A stretch of DNA of 64,000 nucleotides from Pseudomonas wadenswilerensis. Its GTDB lineage: Bacteria > Pseudomonadota > Gammaproteobacteria > Pseudomonadales > Pseudomonadaceae. Location of the stretch: assembly GCF_900497695.1 (NCBI RefSeq), contig NZ_UIDD01000004.1, positions 310,001 through 374,000 on the forward strand. The letters are read 5' to 3'. The stretch's first letter is position 1. Each line of letters starts with the position of its first letter. Shown here in pieces: positions 27,559 to 36,425 of the stretch. The notes under the pieces were generated by a model that worked only from the letters and a program-made list of their open reading frames with translations, was not told the origin of the DNA and made no database searches. A program made the translations under genes and the position numbers.

Positions 27559-28519
27559 GTCTTCGCCGGTCTCCACGCGCAAGGTGCAGCAGGCCCTGAC
27601 CTACCTCGCCGCGCTGAACAGCGACGACCCCGAACGGGTGCAGCAGGCGCGCGGTCAGCTGGAACGCTGGCGCGGCAAAAGCAGCGAGCACGAACGGGCC
27701 TGGCAAGAGGCTGAACAACGCTGGCAACTGGTGCATCGACTGACCCCGCAACTGCGTACGGCAGTGGCCCCGGAACCGCTCAATATCAGCCGTCGGCGTC
27801 TGCTGCGCCAGGGCGGTGGCTTGCTGGTGGCGGTGGCGGGGGCCAGTTGGCTGGGCTGGCTGTGGCGGCGTACGCCGCAGTTCGATCGCCTGCTGCAAAC
27901 CGTGCATGCCGAACCGCCACGCCGCGAGATCTTGCCCGATGGCAGCCAGTTGCTGCTGGCCGCCGAATCCAGCCTGCGCATCGAGTACAGCAACGGCGTG
28001 CGCCAGGTGCGCTTGCTGCATGGCAATGTCTATTTCGATGTGGCGCGCGAGCGCTTGCGGCCGTTTCTAATCAGCACCCGGCTGGGCGAGGTTCAGGTGC
28101 TGGGCACGGCGTTCAGTGTCAGCGACCGCGGCGGTGAGATTCAGATTGCCGTGGCCCGTGGACGGGTCGAGGTGCGAGGCCTGCGTGAAGGTTCGCAGGT
28201 ACTGCAGGCCGGTGAGCGCATCAGCCTCGATGCGCAAGGCCGTTTGCTGCCGCTCAGGGCTGATCCGCATGCCACGGCGAGTCTGCAGCATTGGCAGCGT
28301 GGCTGGTGGTCGTTCACCGATGCGCCGCTGGTCGAGGTGATCGCCGAGCTCAACGCCTATGCCCTGCAACCGGTGACGCTGGCCGCTGATGCCGCCCAAC
28401 TGCACCTGACCGGCAGCTTCCCTAGCGACCAACCGGAAATGCTCCTGCAGACGCTACCGAAAATCCTCCCGGTGAGCCTGGTTCAGCATGGACAGCAACG
28501 CACCCTGCAACGGCGCTGA
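27551..28519 (+). CDS. FecR-family anti-sigma factor (second cassette)
   Basis: The 322-residue protein has the N-terminal sigma-binding region (ALTYLAALNSDDPERVQQARGQLERW), a single membrane segment near residues 88-105 (GGGLLVAVAGASWLGWLW), and the periplasmic FecR domain (ILPDGSQLLLAAESSLRIEY, TRLGEVQVLGTAFSV). The RR near the membrane segment resembles a twin-arginine signal (SRRRLLRQGGG), as seen in several FecR proteins. The start overlaps the sigma gene by 8 bp. Confidence 0.9.
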   Translation: MPESSPVSTRKVQQALTYLAALNSDDPERVQQARGQLERWRGKSSEHERAWQEAEQRWQLVHRLTPQLRTAVAPEPLNISRRRLLRQGGGLLVAVAGASWLGWLWRRTPQFDRLLQTVHAEPPRREILPDGSQLLLAAESSLRIEYSNGVRQVRLLHGNVYFDVARERLRPFLISTRLGEVQVLGTAFSVSDRGGEIQIAVARGRVEVRGLREGSQVLQAGERISLDAQGRLLPLRADPHATASLQHWQRGWWSFTDAPLVEVIAELNAYALQPVTLAADAAQLHLTGSFPSDQPEMLLQTLPKILPVSLVQHGQQRTLQRR

Positions 28520-28588
28520 AAAAGTTTTGAGGGGTAATGGCGAGGTGGCCCGTCTTCATCGCTGAACCCACCTCTGCAAGGACAGATC

Positions 28589-31003
28589 ATGTCGCTTCCC
28601 CATGCCCGCCCGGCACACCCTGTGGCTTTCCCCGGTACCCTGCGTCGGCTGGCGCTGGCCTGTGCCCTGGGTAGCGCCAGCCTGTTGCCGTTGAGCGCGG
28701 TCAACGCCGCCGCCCTGGCCGCCGATGCTCAGGCCTTGAGCCTGAACCTGCCGGGCCAGTCCCTGGAAGCCGCGGTGCATGCCCTGGCCCGCGAAGCCGG
28801 GGTCGCCATCGCCGCCGACAGCCAGTTGCTGGCCGGCCGCAGCGCCCCGGCATTGCAGGGCCGGTTCACCTTGCAGCAGGCCTTGCAGCGCTTGCTGGCC
28901 AACAGCGGCCTGGTGGCCAGCGAAGAGAACGGGGTGATCATCCTGCGCAGCCTGAACAGCGACGGCGCCCTGACCCTGGGCGAGCTGAACATCAACGCCA
29001 ACAGCAACCCCAGCAGCGTACCCGAGGCCTACAGCGGTGGCCAGGTTGCTCGCGGCGCACGGCTGGGCATGCTGGGTAATCGCGATGTGATGGAGACGCC
29101 CTTCAACGTCACGTCCTACACCGCCCAGCACATGGAAAACCAGCAAAGCGGCACGGTTGGCGCGGTGCTGCGCAACGATCCGTCGATCCGCTTCAGCACG
29201 GGCGAAGGCCACGCCTACGAAAACTTCATGATCCGTGGCTACTCCCTCGACTCCACCGAGCTTGCGCTAAATGGTCTGTACGGCCTGGCCCCGGATGGCC
29301 ACGTGCCGACCGAGTTCCTTGAGCGGGTTGAAGTGCTCAAGGGGCCCGGTGCCTTGCTCAACGGCATGGCGCCCAACGGCGGTGTCGGCGGGGTGATCAA
29401 CCTGGTGCCCAAGCGCGCCGGCGAAGCGCCGCTGACCCGTTTGACCAGCAGCTACGTGTCTGACGGTTATGTTGCTGAACACATCGATCTGAGCCGTCGC
29501 CTGGGTGACGAGCAGCGCTTCGGCATTCGCTTCAACGGTGTCTATGGCAGCGGCGAAACCGGTGTCGACCAGCAGTCCAAGGACCGCACCCTGGCATCGC
29601 TGGGCATGGACTACCGTGGCGATGGCTGGAAGCTCGAACTGGATGCCTACGAGAGCCACGAAAAACTTGAGGACGGCAGCCCGATGATGGCCGGCTTCAG
29701 CAAACTGGGCTACGTCACCAAGGCGCCGAAACCGGATACCAACATCCTCGACGGCATCTCGGCCAAGCAGATCAGCAAGGCCGTGGTGCTGCGCGGCGAA
29801 TACGACCTCAACGATGACTGGAGCGCCTACGCCAGCGTCGGCAGCGCCCGCACCCGCTACAAAGGCTTTCTCAATGGCACCCGGGTGATCGTCACCGGCG
29901 CCAACGGCGATGCCAGCGGCGAGACCTACAACCAGGCCGGCTACACCCATAGCCTGTCCACCGAGGCCGGGGTGCGTGGCAACTTCGTCACCGGCCCGGT
30001 GAACCATCAACTCGTGCTGAGTACCACCCTGCTGCACCAGGACATCGGCCGCGCCGCCACCGTGACCAGCAAGAAGTACCTGACCAACATCTACCATCCG
30101 GGCAAGCCGATCATTGCCGGCGACATCGGTTCCAGCGACAAGACTGGCGACAACACCCTGTCCAGCTTCGCCGTCGCCGATACCCTGGGCTTTATCGACG
30201 ACAGAGTGCTGCTGACCCTCGGCGTGCGCTCGCAACGGGTGCGGCAGAAGATGAGCAAGCCGGCCTACGACGAGCGCGCCCTGACCCCGGCCCTGGGCCT
30301 GGTGCTCAAGCCCTGGGACGCGCCGGTGTCGCTGTACGCCAACTACATCGAAGGCTTGACCCAGGGCGGCATGGTCACCGACTTGGCCGCCGCCAACTAC
30401 GGCGAGCAGTTCGCCCCGTACAAGGCCAAGCAGATGGAGGCCGGGGTCAAGTGGGACCTGGGCGACTTCACCCACACCCTCAGCGTGTTCCAGATCGAGA
30501 AGCCGAGCATGCTCCTCGACCGCGCCAGCAATCGCTACACCGACGATGGCGAGCAGCGTAACCGTGGCGTCGAATGGAACCTGTTCGGCTCGCTGACCCC
30601 GAGCGTGCGCCTGCTCGGCGGTGTCACTTACACCCGTGCCGAACTGACCCGCACCGCTGGCGGCACTTTCGATGGCAACACCGCCCGTGGTGTGCCGGCC
30701 TGGTCGGCCAACCTCGGCGCCGAGTGGGACACCCCCTGGGTCGAGGGCCTGACCCTGACCGCGCTGGGCATCCACAGCAGCTCGCAGTACCTCGATAGCG
30801 CCAACGACCTGAAAATCCCGCAGTGGACCCGCTACGACCTCGGCGGCCGCTACAGCACGCGCATCCTCAGCAAGGACGTGGTACTGCGCGCCAGCCTGGA
30901 GAACGTCGAGAACCGCGCCTACTGGGCCGGGGTGTTCAACGACGGCTATGCCACGGTCAGCGAGCCACGCACGCTGAAACTCTCCGCCAGCATCGACTTC
31001 TGA
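28589..31003 (+). CDS. STN-domain TonB-dependent siderophore receptor
   Basis: The 804-residue receptor has a signal peptide ending VNAAALA, an STN domain (LSLNLPGQSLEAAVHALAREAG), a plug (PFNVTSYTAQHMENQQ, FLERVEVLKGPGALLNG, GGVINLVPKRAG) and a barrel ending KLSASIDF with terminal Phe. The overall form is that of the TonB-dependent siderophore receptor family (FhuE/FoxA-like). It is the output gene of the sigma/FecR pair upstream. The gene immediately downstream encodes a periplasmic siderophore esterase, which points to an ester-linked siderophore as ligand. Confidence 0.92.
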   Translation: MSLPHARPAHPVAFPGTLRRLALACALGSASLLPLSAVNAAALAADAQALSLNLPGQSLEAAVHALAREAGVAIAADSQLLAGRSAPALQGRFTLQQALQRLLANSGLVASEENGVIILRSLNSDGALTLGELNINANSNPSSVPEAYSGGQVARGARLGMLGNRDVMETPFNVTSYTAQHMENQQSGTVGAVLRNDPSIRFSTGEGHAYENFMIRGYSLDSTELALNGLYGLAPDGHVPTEFLERVEVLKGPGALLNGMAPNGGVGGVINLVPKRAGEAPLTRLTSSYVSDGYVAEHIDLSRRLGDEQRFGIRFNGVYGSGETGVDQQSKDRTLASLGMDYRGDGWKLELDAYESHEKLEDGSPMMAGFSKLGYVTKAPKPDTNILDGISAKQISKAVVLRGEYDLNDDWSAYASVGSARTRYKGFLNGTRVIVTGANGDASGETYNQAGYTHSLSTEAGVRGNFVTGPVNHQLVLSTTLLHQDIGRAATVTSKKYLTNIYHPGKPIIAGDIGSSDKTGDNTLSSFAVADTLGFIDDRVLLTLGVRSQRVRQKMSKPAYDERALTPALGLVLKPWDAPVSLYANYIEGLTQGGMVTDLAAANYGEQFAPYKAKQMEAGVKWDLGDFTHTLSVFQIEKPSMLLDRASNRYTDDGEQRNRGVEWNLFGSLTPSVRLLGGVTYTRAELTRTAGGTFDGNTARGVPAWSANLGAEWDTPWVEGLTLTALGIHSSSQYLDSANDLKIPQWTRYDLGGRYSTRILSKDVVLRASLENVENRAYWAGVFNDGYATVSEPRTLKLSASIDF

Positions 31004-31010
31004 GGTGAAC

Positions 31011-32606
31011 ATGCAGACGTTCAATCAATGGAGCTGCGCCCTGGCGCTGGCCCTGTGCGTGAGTGGCAACGCGATGGCGGAAACCGACAATATCCTGCAC
31101 CCGGGGCAAACTGTCAGCGCCAGCTTTGCCCAGGCGCAACAACCAATCTGGACCGTGCAGCTCAAGACCGGCGATCTGGTCCAGGGGCGGCTGCAGGGCG
31201 ATGTCAGCCTGCGTTTGCTCGATGCCCAGGGCCAACCTGTGCGGCTGCTGATCGATGGCCGGGACCAGCCGCGCGAGTTCATCTTCATCGCCGATCGCGA
31301 TGGCGCCTACGGCCTGCGTGCCGAGGCGCTGGCCACCCGGCCGCAAGCCACCTACGCGTTAAGCCTGAAGCCGGTGATTTCAGCCAGCGCGCAGAAGCGC
31401 ACGGCTGCCCCGTTGCAGAGCCCGACCCTGCGGGCGTTGCAGCAACAGCTGGCCCAGGGGGCGAGCACCGAAACCTTCTGGAAGGATCGTCAGCAACAGG
31501 GCGCGCCGATGGTCGAAGCGGTGGAGGGCAAGCCTGGCTTGTCCTTGGTGACCTTCCTCTGGCGCGGTGCGCGGAACAACGTGCGGGTGTTCGGCGCGCC
31601 CTCGGGTAATCACGATGAGCTGCAACGTCTTGGCGACAGTGACGTGTGGTTTCGCAGCTATCTGCTGCCTGCGTCTGCACGCCTGAGCTACCAGATGGCC
31701 CCGGACGTCCCGGCGTCCGATGATCGTCGAATGATCCTCGCCAGCACCCAGCGTGATCCGCTCAACCCGAACCGCTTTGCTGATGGCAGCGGTGATCCGT
31801 TCCTGTCGCGCTCGCGCCTGGAACTGCCTGCAGCGCCCGCGCAGCCCTGGGTCGCCGAACGCCCGGGCATTGCCCGTGGCACCCTGGAGCGCAAGGTGCT
31901 GAGCAGCAAACTGCTGGGCAACGAGCGTGACGTGTACCTGTACCGGCCGGCGCAGTGGCAGGCTGGCGCGAAGGGGCAGGGCTTGCTGGTGCTGTTCGAT
32001 GCCCATGCCTATACCCGCCAGGTGCCGACGCCGACGATTCTCGACAACCTGATCGCCGAGGGTCTGATCCCACCCACCGCGGCGTTGATCATCGCCAACC
32101 CCAGCGACCTCAGCCGCCAGCAGGAGTTGCCGCCCAACCCGCAGTTCGCCCGCTTCATGGCGGAAGAGCTGATGCCCTGGGCGCGCCAGCAAGGCCTGGC
32201 GGCGTCGGCAGCGCGCACCGTGGTCGCCGGTTCCAGCTACGGCGGCCTGGCTTCGGCCTATATGGGACTGAAGCACCCGGAACTGTTCGGCAATGTGTTG
32301 AGCATGTCCGGTTCCTACTGGTGGGGGCATGAGGGCGAGGAGCCGGGCTGGCTCACCCGCGAATACGTCAAGTCGCCTAAGCAACCGCTGCGCTTCTACC
32401 TGCAGTCGGGCCTGTTCGAAGGACCGAAAATCCTCGACACCAACCGCCATCTGCGTGATGTGCTGTTGGCCAAAGGCTATGCAGTGGAGCAGGTCGAGTA
32501 CCCGGCCGGGCATGATTATTTGCAGTGGCGGGGCAGCCTGCCGTGTGGCTTGATCAGCTTGATCGGCAAGGCTGCGCAAGCGCCCGAGGCCTGTCAGCTC
32601 CGGTAA
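31011..32606 (+). CDS. Periplasmic enterochelin-esterase-like hydrolase (Fes/IroE/PfeE type)
   Basis: I use the ATG at 31011, preceded by GAGGTG, rather than the GTG two codons upstream. A signal peptide (MQTFNQWSCALALALCVSGNAMA) directs export. The N-terminal part resembles the enterochelin esterase N-terminal domain; the C-terminal esterase-D-like domain has the nucleophile serine in GSSYGG (near residue 408) and the catalytic His in PAGHDYLQWRGSL. Such enzymes open the trilactone of catecholate siderophores so that iron can be released. It starts 7 bp after the receptor stop and is clearly in the same operon. The exact siderophore is not shown. Confidence 0.85.
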   Translation: MQTFNQWSCALALALCVSGNAMAETDNILHPGQTVSASFAQAQQPIWTVQLKTGDLVQGRLQGDVSLRLLDAQGQPVRLLIDGRDQPREFIFIADRDGAYGLRAEALATRPQATYALSLKPVISASAQKRTAAPLQSPTLRALQQQLAQGASTETFWKDRQQQGAPMVEAVEGKPGLSLVTFLWRGARNNVRVFGAPSGNHDELQRLGDSDVWFRSYLLPASARLSYQMAPDVPASDDRRMILASTQRDPLNPNRFADGSGDPFLSRSRLELPAAPAQPWVAERPGIARGTLERKVLSSKLLGNERDVYLYRPAQWQAGAKGQGLLVLFDAHAYTRQVPTPTILDNLIAEGLIPPTAALIIANPSDLSRQQELPPNPQFARFMAEELMPWARQQGLAASAARTVVAGSSYGGLASAYMGLKHPELFGNVLSMSGSYWWGHEGEEPGWLTREYVKSPKQPLRFYLQSGLFEGPKILDTNRHLRDVLLAKGYAVEQVEYPAGHDYLQWRGSLPCGLISLIGKAAQAPEACQLR

Positions 32607-32613
32607 TGGCTCG

Positions 32614-32667
32614 ATCGCGGGGCAAGCCCGCTCCTACCCATCTGTAGGAGCGGGCTTGCCCCGCGAT
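32614..32667. terminator. Perfect inverted REP pair between convergent esterase and SulP genes
   Basis: Two REP copies form a perfect 23-bp stem (32614-32636 with 32645-32667) around an 8-nt loop. It is placed where the esterase operon and the SulP gene meet head-on, so it probably ends both transcripts. The stop codon of the SulP gene (32634-32636) lies inside it. Confidence 0.7.
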
Positions 32668-34376
32668 GCCGTTTCCATCCCCGGCACCGTTGCCCTGCGA
32701 CTGCGGTTACGCCATAACCGATACGCCCTGATCCCCGAGCGCACCGAGCCAAACAGCAAGCCGTTCTCCATCTCCCGCGCGATCCCCGAGCGCACCAGCA
32801 TGCGCAAGAAGCGCCCGCGCGCCCGGGCGATGCCGAAGTAGATGCCGCGGGCTTTCAAGGTATCGCGCACCTCGCGCAGGGCAGCGATGCCGCTGACATC
32901 GATCGAGCTGACCGCCTCGGCATCGAACAGCACCGCGCGCGGCTGCTCTTCGCGCTGCACCGCCTCAAGCAAACGCATCTTGAAGTAGTCGGCATTGAAG
33001 AACAGGATCGCATCGTCAAAGCGATACACCACCAGCCCCTGCACCGTGCGCGCATCCTGGTGGCGGCGGATGTCGACCTGGCCTTCGATGCCCGGTACCC
33101 AGCCGAGTACTGCATCGGTGGGCTGATAGATGCTGTAGAGCAGGCGCAGGATCGCCAGGGTCACGGCGATGATGATGCCCGGCAGCACGCCGACCCCGAG
33201 CACGCCGACGGTGGTCAGCACGCACAACCAGAACTCGAAGCGGCTGAGGCTGTAGATTTTCTTCAGCGACTGCACATCGATCAGGCCCCAGCCGGCCATC
33301 AGCAGCACCGCGCCGAGGGCGGCCTGGGGAATCCAGGCCATGGGCGTGGTGAAGGCGAGCAGGATCAGGGCGATGACCAGGGCGGCGATAATCCCCACCA
33401 GCTGGCTTTTACCACCGACCATGTCGTTGACCGCGGTGCGTGAGTCGGCACCGCTGATGGCAAAGCCCTGGGAAACCCCGGCGGCAATGTTGGTTACCCC
33501 GAGCGCCAGGAATTCATGGTTGGCGTTGATCGCATATCCATGGCGGGCAGCAAAGCTGCGGGCAGTGAGCATGGCGCTGCAAAAGCTCACGGTGGCGATA
33601 CCCAGGGCATCGCGCAGCAGGCTTTTCATCTCTTCCAGATTGGTTTGCGGCCAGGCCAGTTCCGGCATGCCGGCCGGCACCGGGCCGAGAATCGCCACGC
33701 CGAAGCGGTCGAGGCCAAACAGCCCGACCACCAGGGTTGCCACTGCCACGGTCACCAGCGCCGCCGGCAGGCGCGGGTAGCGGCGCGGCAGCCAGATCAG
33801 CAAACCCAGCCCGGCGACGCCGATCACCAGGGTCAGCCAGTGGATTTCTTCCAGGCGCTGCAGCAGGTTGATCAGGCTGAGGATGAAGCCGTTGCCTTCG
33901 ATCTGGAATCCCACCACCTTGCCCAGTTGCCCGGCCAGCAGGCTCAGGCCAATACCGTTGAGGTAGCCGATGAGAATGGGCCGCGAGAAAAAACTGGCAA
34001 TAAACCCGGCCCGCGCCAGCCCGGCACCGATCAGCATCAAACCGACCAGGATGGTGACAATCACCGACAACTGCGCCAGCCGCGCCGGGTCGCCCATGGC
34101 CAACGGTGCAATGGCCCCGGCGACCATGGCGCAGGTGGCGGCATCCGGGCCGACCATCAACTGCCGCGAACTGCCGATCAGGGCATAGACCATCATCGGC
34201 AGGATGCACGCATACAAGCCGTACTGCGGCGGCAGCCCGACGATCTGCGCATAGGCAATGGCGATAGGAATCTGGATCGCCGCCACCGACAAACCGGCCT
34301 GCAGGTCATGGCGAAACCATTCGCGGCGGTATTGCAACAGATTGGCCAGGCCTGGCAGCCAGCGGGAGAGAAACAT
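32634..34376 (-). CDS. SulP-family anion transporter with STAS domain
   Basis: The 580-residue protein has the SulP transmembrane core (QAGLSVAAIQIPIAIAYAQI, GPDAATCAMVAGAIAPLA) and a C-terminal STAS domain near residues 430-545 with the DAEAVSSIDVSG signature. SulP proteins carry sulfate, bicarbonate or dicarboxylates across the inner membrane; the substrate is not known. The last ten residues (SRGKPAPTDG) and the stop codon are encoded by REP sequence, so the tail after the STAS domain is probably a by-product of REP insertion. Confidence 0.88.
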   Translation of the reverse strand: MFLSRWLPGLANLLQYRREWFRHDLQAGLSVAAIQIPIAIAYAQIVGLPPQYGLYACILPMMVYALIGSSRQLMVGPDAATCAMVAGAIAPLAMGDPARLAQLSVIVTILVGLMLIGAGLARAGFIASFFSRPILIGYLNGIGLSLLAGQLGKVVGFQIEGNGFILSLINLLQRLEEIHWLTLVIGVAGLGLLIWLPRRYPRLPAALVTVAVATLVVGLFGLDRFGVAILGPVPAGMPELAWPQTNLEEMKSLLRDALGIATVSFCSAMLTARSFAARHGYAINANHEFLALGVTNIAAGVSQGFAISGADSRTAVNDMVGGKSQLVGIIAALVIALILLAFTTPMAWIPQAALGAVLLMAGWGLIDVQSLKKIYSLSRFEFWLCVLTTVGVLGVGVLPGIIIAVTLAILRLLYSIYQPTDAVLGWVPGIEGQVDIRRHQDARTVQGLVVYRFDDAILFFNADYFKMRLLEAVQREEQPRAVLFDAEAVSSIDVSGIAALREVRDTLKARGIYFGIARARGRFLRMLVRSGIAREMENGLLFGSVRSGIRAYRLWRNRSRRATVPGMETASRGKPAPTDG

Positions 34377-34524
34377 GCACGGATCCTTTCGAGTGTTTCG
34401 CGGTGGGCTATTAAAGCGCAGTGCGTAGTGCCTGGGCAGGGCGTCAAATCAAAAACACCGCTGTTAAGTCTGGTTCAAGCCGTGGAGAATGCCGGCCGAT
34501 TACAGGGACATTGAATGGAAGCCG

Positions 34525-34932
34525 ATGGAACGCACGATCAATAGCTGGAAAAAGCCCGCAATCCTGCTGAGCCTGGCCTGGTGCTGCACCGCCCAGGGCA
34601 TGGGCGACATCTTTGGCGATGGCACTGGCAATGTTGATGGCATGCTGACCCTGGGGGCCACGGTGTACGTGCCCTTCATGCTCACCGGGGCAACCACCTT
34701 CGGGCCCACCATGGCCTCCGAGGGGACTTCCGGCAGCGATGGCAAGCGGGTGCTTGCACAAGCCCGTGACGATGCTGCGGCGTTCATTGCCAGTGACGGG
34801 GCTTACCGGGGTGTCTATCTGCAATCGGCGCTGAATTGGTTGCGCAGCGAGGGGCGTGGAGCAGGCGCAACGGACCGCGAGCTGGCCCAGGGAATACTGG
34901 TGCTGGCAGCAGTTGAGGCGAAGGGGATTTAG
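34525..34932 (+). CDS. DUF2388 family small exported protein
   Basis: The ATG at 34525 gives a 135-residue protein with a signal peptide (MERTINSWKKPAILLSLAWCCTAQG). The DUF2388 core is recognisable: KRVLAQARDDAAAFIASDGAYRGVYLQSAL near residues 75-105. The family is largely restricted to Pseudomonas and has no known function. It is divergent from the SulP gene with about 150 bp between them. Confidence 0.78.
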   Translation: MERTINSWKKPAILLSLAWCCTAQGMGDIFGDGTGNVDGMLTLGATVYVPFMLTGATTFGPTMASEGTSGSDGKRVLAQARDDAAAFIASDGAYRGVYLQSALNWLRSEGRGAGATDRELAQGILVLAAVEAKGI

Positions 34933-34990
34933 CGAAACAGCCACCAGGGCGGTGGCCAAGGCCTCAGCTGCGCTGAAACCTGAAAGAAAC

Positions 34991-35064
34991 TGGAGCGGGT
35001 GAAGGGAATCGAACCCTCGTTATCAGCTTGGGAAGCTGGAGTAATGCCATTATACGACACCCGC
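34991..35064 (-). tRNA. tRNA-Gly (anticodon CCC)
   Basis: The minus strand folds into a standard 74-nt tRNA beginning GCGGGTG and ending CACCCGC-TCCA, with the T-loop GGTTCGATTCC. The anticodon loop is TTCCCAA, giving CCC. The CCA end is encoded. It reads GGG glycine codons. Confidence 0.95.
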
Positions 35065-35221
35065 TTTCAGGGCTGACTTTGTACCAGAACTTCGCCGCGA
35101 TTTGAAGCTCTTTGTTGCTGCAGAGCCATCGGCCGGTGGCCGCTAGTGCAAGGTCGTGCATCTTCTTTCTGGCCTTTGGGGCCGTTGATGCAGGAGGCTG
35201 CGCTAGCGGTCACCGTGTCGC

Positions 35222-36106
35222 TCAGATAGCCAGTGCATGGTGCTCCTGGGTGTAGCTGTAACGGGGACGCGATTCTTTCAGCGCAGGCTTGAGGAAACCC
35301 AGCAGCACTTCACGGGTGTCGCGGCAGGCGGCCTTGTGTTCCATGTCGAGGAAATGGCCGGTGGCGCGGATCTCGCGAAAGTGGCTGTTGCGCACATGCT
35401 GACCGAACTGGCGGGCATCCTCGGTGGTGGTGTATTCGTCCCACTCGCCATTCATGAACAGCACCGGAATGTCGATCACCCGCGCCGCCCGCAGAGCGTT
35501 GCCCAGGTCGTGGTCGAGCACCTGGTTGATGTGAAAGTGCATCTGCGCGTATTCGTGGTTGTCCAGGCTGCTGACGTGCCGGTAGTTGAAGCGCTTGAAC
35601 AGCGACGGCAGGTGCTTGCCGATAGTGTCATTGACCAGGTTGCCGACCCGGTAGCGATCGCAGGCGCTCAGGTACTGGCAACCGCGTTCGAGGTAGTCGC
35701 GCATCGGTTCGTTGATCACCGGCGAGAACGAACTGACCACGGCCTTTTCGATGCGCCGTGGCTTGTGCGCCAGGGCCAGCAGGGTGCAGGCGCCGCCCCA
35801 GGAGAAGGACATGACGTGATCGGCGCCAAAATGGTCGATCAGCTCCAGGAGGATCTGCCCTTCGGTTTCCTTGGTCAGCAGATGTTCGTTGCGGTTGTGT
35901 GGCTTGGACTTGCCGGCGTAGGGCTGGTCATAGAGCACCACGTTGAATTGCGGGTGCAGGTTGCGCACCGTCTGGGCAAAGGAGGCCGTAGTGGCCAGCG
36001 AGCCATTGATCAGGATGATCGTCTTCTCAGCGGCGTCTGCGCGATAGAACTCCGTGTAAACCCGATACTGACCTTGTATATCAAGCACAGCGATTTCTGG
36101 CCTCAT
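35222..36106 (-). CDS. phaG: PhaG, (R)-3-hydroxyacyl-ACP:CoA transacylase / 3-hydroxyacyl-ACP thioesterase
   Basis: The 294-residue alpha/beta hydrolase begins MRPEIAVLDIQGQYRVYTEF and matches my knowledge of P. putida PhaG over the whole length. The nucleophile Ser102 is in SFSWGGA; the HX4D motif is His177-Val-Ser-Ser-Leu-Asp182, and His192 is present. PhaG links fatty acid synthesis to medium-chain polyhydroxyalkanoate formation by releasing 3-hydroxyacyl groups from ACP. AGGAG precedes the ATG. The gene stands alone. Confidence 0.95.
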   Translation of the reverse strand: MRPEIAVLDIQGQYRVYTEFYRADAAEKTIILINGSLATTASFAQTVRNLHPQFNVVLYDQPYAGKSKPHNRNEHLLTKETEGQILLELIDHFGADHVMSFSWGGACTLLALAHKPRRIEKAVVSSFSPVINEPMRDYLERGCQYLSACDRYRVGNLVNDTIGKHLPSLFKRFNYRHVSSLDNHEYAQMHFHINQVLDHDLGNALRAARVIDIPVLFMNGEWDEYTTTEDARQFGQHVRNSHFREIRATGHFLDMEHKAACRDTREVLLGFLKPALKESRPRYSYTQEHHALAI

Positions 36107-36425
36107 GTCGTCGACTCCTGGCGCAAAAAGGGTGTTCGCACATGCAAGGATGCGCGTTCTTTATGACAGGTAGGCATACGCCTTGAAGTAGCTGAGGGCC
36201 CTGGTCGATCCGTTGGCACGCTGGTCGACCGGTATTGTTCTAGGAGGGCAATCTGCCGGACGCCGATGCTTCGAGGCACGGGTCGCCAGCAAAAAGGTGT
36301 CTTGGACTACGACTGTGACCGGTGAGTCACATGCAGACTGACGATTGGATTCAAGCAGGCACCTGGGCAACCCGCAAGTGCCTTTCGGGCAATTGGTGAA
36401 ATTTTTCCGCCAGGCGGTCGCAGGC
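36107..36425. other. Intergenic region upstream of phaG (319 bp), no gene seen
   Basis: The region must contain the phaG promoter and the 3' end of the pseudouridine synthase transcript. A direct repeat CTGGTCGA occurs twice about 22 bp apart near 36201-36228. A short hairpin CCGC-CTG-GCGG followed by AAAAATTT on the minus strand, just beyond the pseudouridine synthase stop, may be a weak terminator. I see no ORF with family resemblance, RNA gene or REP here. Confidence 0.5.

Noticed and set aside
34991..35064. tRNA-Gly(CCC) as an integration site for a genomic island
   Set aside because: No integrase gene, no direct repeat of the tRNA 3' end and no compositional change next to it; flanking genes are ordinary core genes.
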